A stretch of DNA of 5,537 nucleotides, taken from positions 1 to 5,537 of the forward strand of contig JAFWKS010000469.1 in assembly GCA_017511325.1 (NCBI GenBank), read 5' to 3'. Under the pieces are notes generated by a model. That model was not told where the DNA came from and did not search any database. It saw only the letters and a program-made list of their open reading frames with translations. Shown here piece by piece: positions 5,429 to 5,537 of this stretch (positions are counted from its first letter, which is position 1; each line of letters opens with the position of its first letter). The DNA is from Erysipelotrichaceae bacterium. Lineage in GTDB: Bacteria > Bacillota_I > Bacilli_A > Erysipelotrichales > Erysipelotrichaceae. Both the position numbers and the translations under genes were made by a program.

Positions 5429-5537
5429 ACCGTTTATTGAATTGTTTGTAGATCTCTCCTCTATTTCCGGCGAGCATAATCTCTACGATGATAAGCCTGT
5501 TTTTAACGATTGAATAGATAACTCTATAGGTATCAAT
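5427..5537 (-). CDS. C-terminal end of a RelE/ParE-type toxin, cut by the right edge
   Basis: Only 36 residues and the TAG stop are visible. They read IDTYRVIYSIVKNRLIIVEI, then MLAGNRGEIYKQF, ending NKR. This is the characteristic end of RelE/ParE-fold toxins: a YRVIY strand, a hydrophobic strand (LIIVEIM), and a G-N/H-R-x-E-(I/V)-Y close. RelE members are ribosome-dependent mRNA endonucleases and ParE members poison gyrase; the fragment does not decide which. Cys is absent and the strand pattern is intact, with no sign of degeneration in the visible part. The start and the cognate antitoxin should lie to the right, outside the window. The gene has its own terminator, so it is not in the hicAB transcript. 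Confidence 0.8.
   Translation of the reverse strand: MDTYRVIYSIVKNRLIIVEIMLAGNRGEIYKQFNKR

Overview
The window is a low-to-moderate GC bacterial segment with strong AGGAGG-type ribosome binding sites, consensus sigma-A promoters and the standard genetic code. It looks like an accessory region of a Bacillota (low-GC Firmicutes) genome. A relative of PolC, the replicative polymerase of that group, at the left edge fits this, but no gene here fixes the genus.

Plus strand, 3 to about 4120. This is a run of co-oriented genes. It opens with the C-terminal 280 residues of a protein cut by the left edge. I read it as a divergent C-family (PolC-type) DNA polymerase relative that has lost its catalytic aspartates. 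It is coupled by an ATGA overlap to an unrecognised 191-residue protein. After a 144-base gap with a 15-bp inverted repeat comes a 496-residue protein that joins a Cas4/RecB-like PD-(D/E)XK Fe-S nuclease to a DUF2779 DEDDy-type exonuclease domain. This is coupled by a TAATG overlap to an AT-richer 246-residue protein of unknown function. A 67-residue four-cysteine protein follows, and a terminator that works in both directions closes the block.

Minus strand, 5537 back to about 4095. This half holds stress or addiction genes. They are the end of a RelE/ParE-type toxin entering from the right edge with its own terminator, a complete hicA-hicB toxin-antitoxin operon with a consensus promoter, a 20-bp palindromic operator and its own terminator, and a separately transcribed helix-turn-helix protein whose promoter carries two copies of a 15-bp dyad. 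The two halves converge on the shared terminator.

Together this looks like a genomic or defence island. A polymerase-like protein without its metal ligands beside a protein with two apparently intact nuclease sites is the most unusual feature. That these genes work as one system is inferred from synteny and coupling only; nothing in the sequence proves it.
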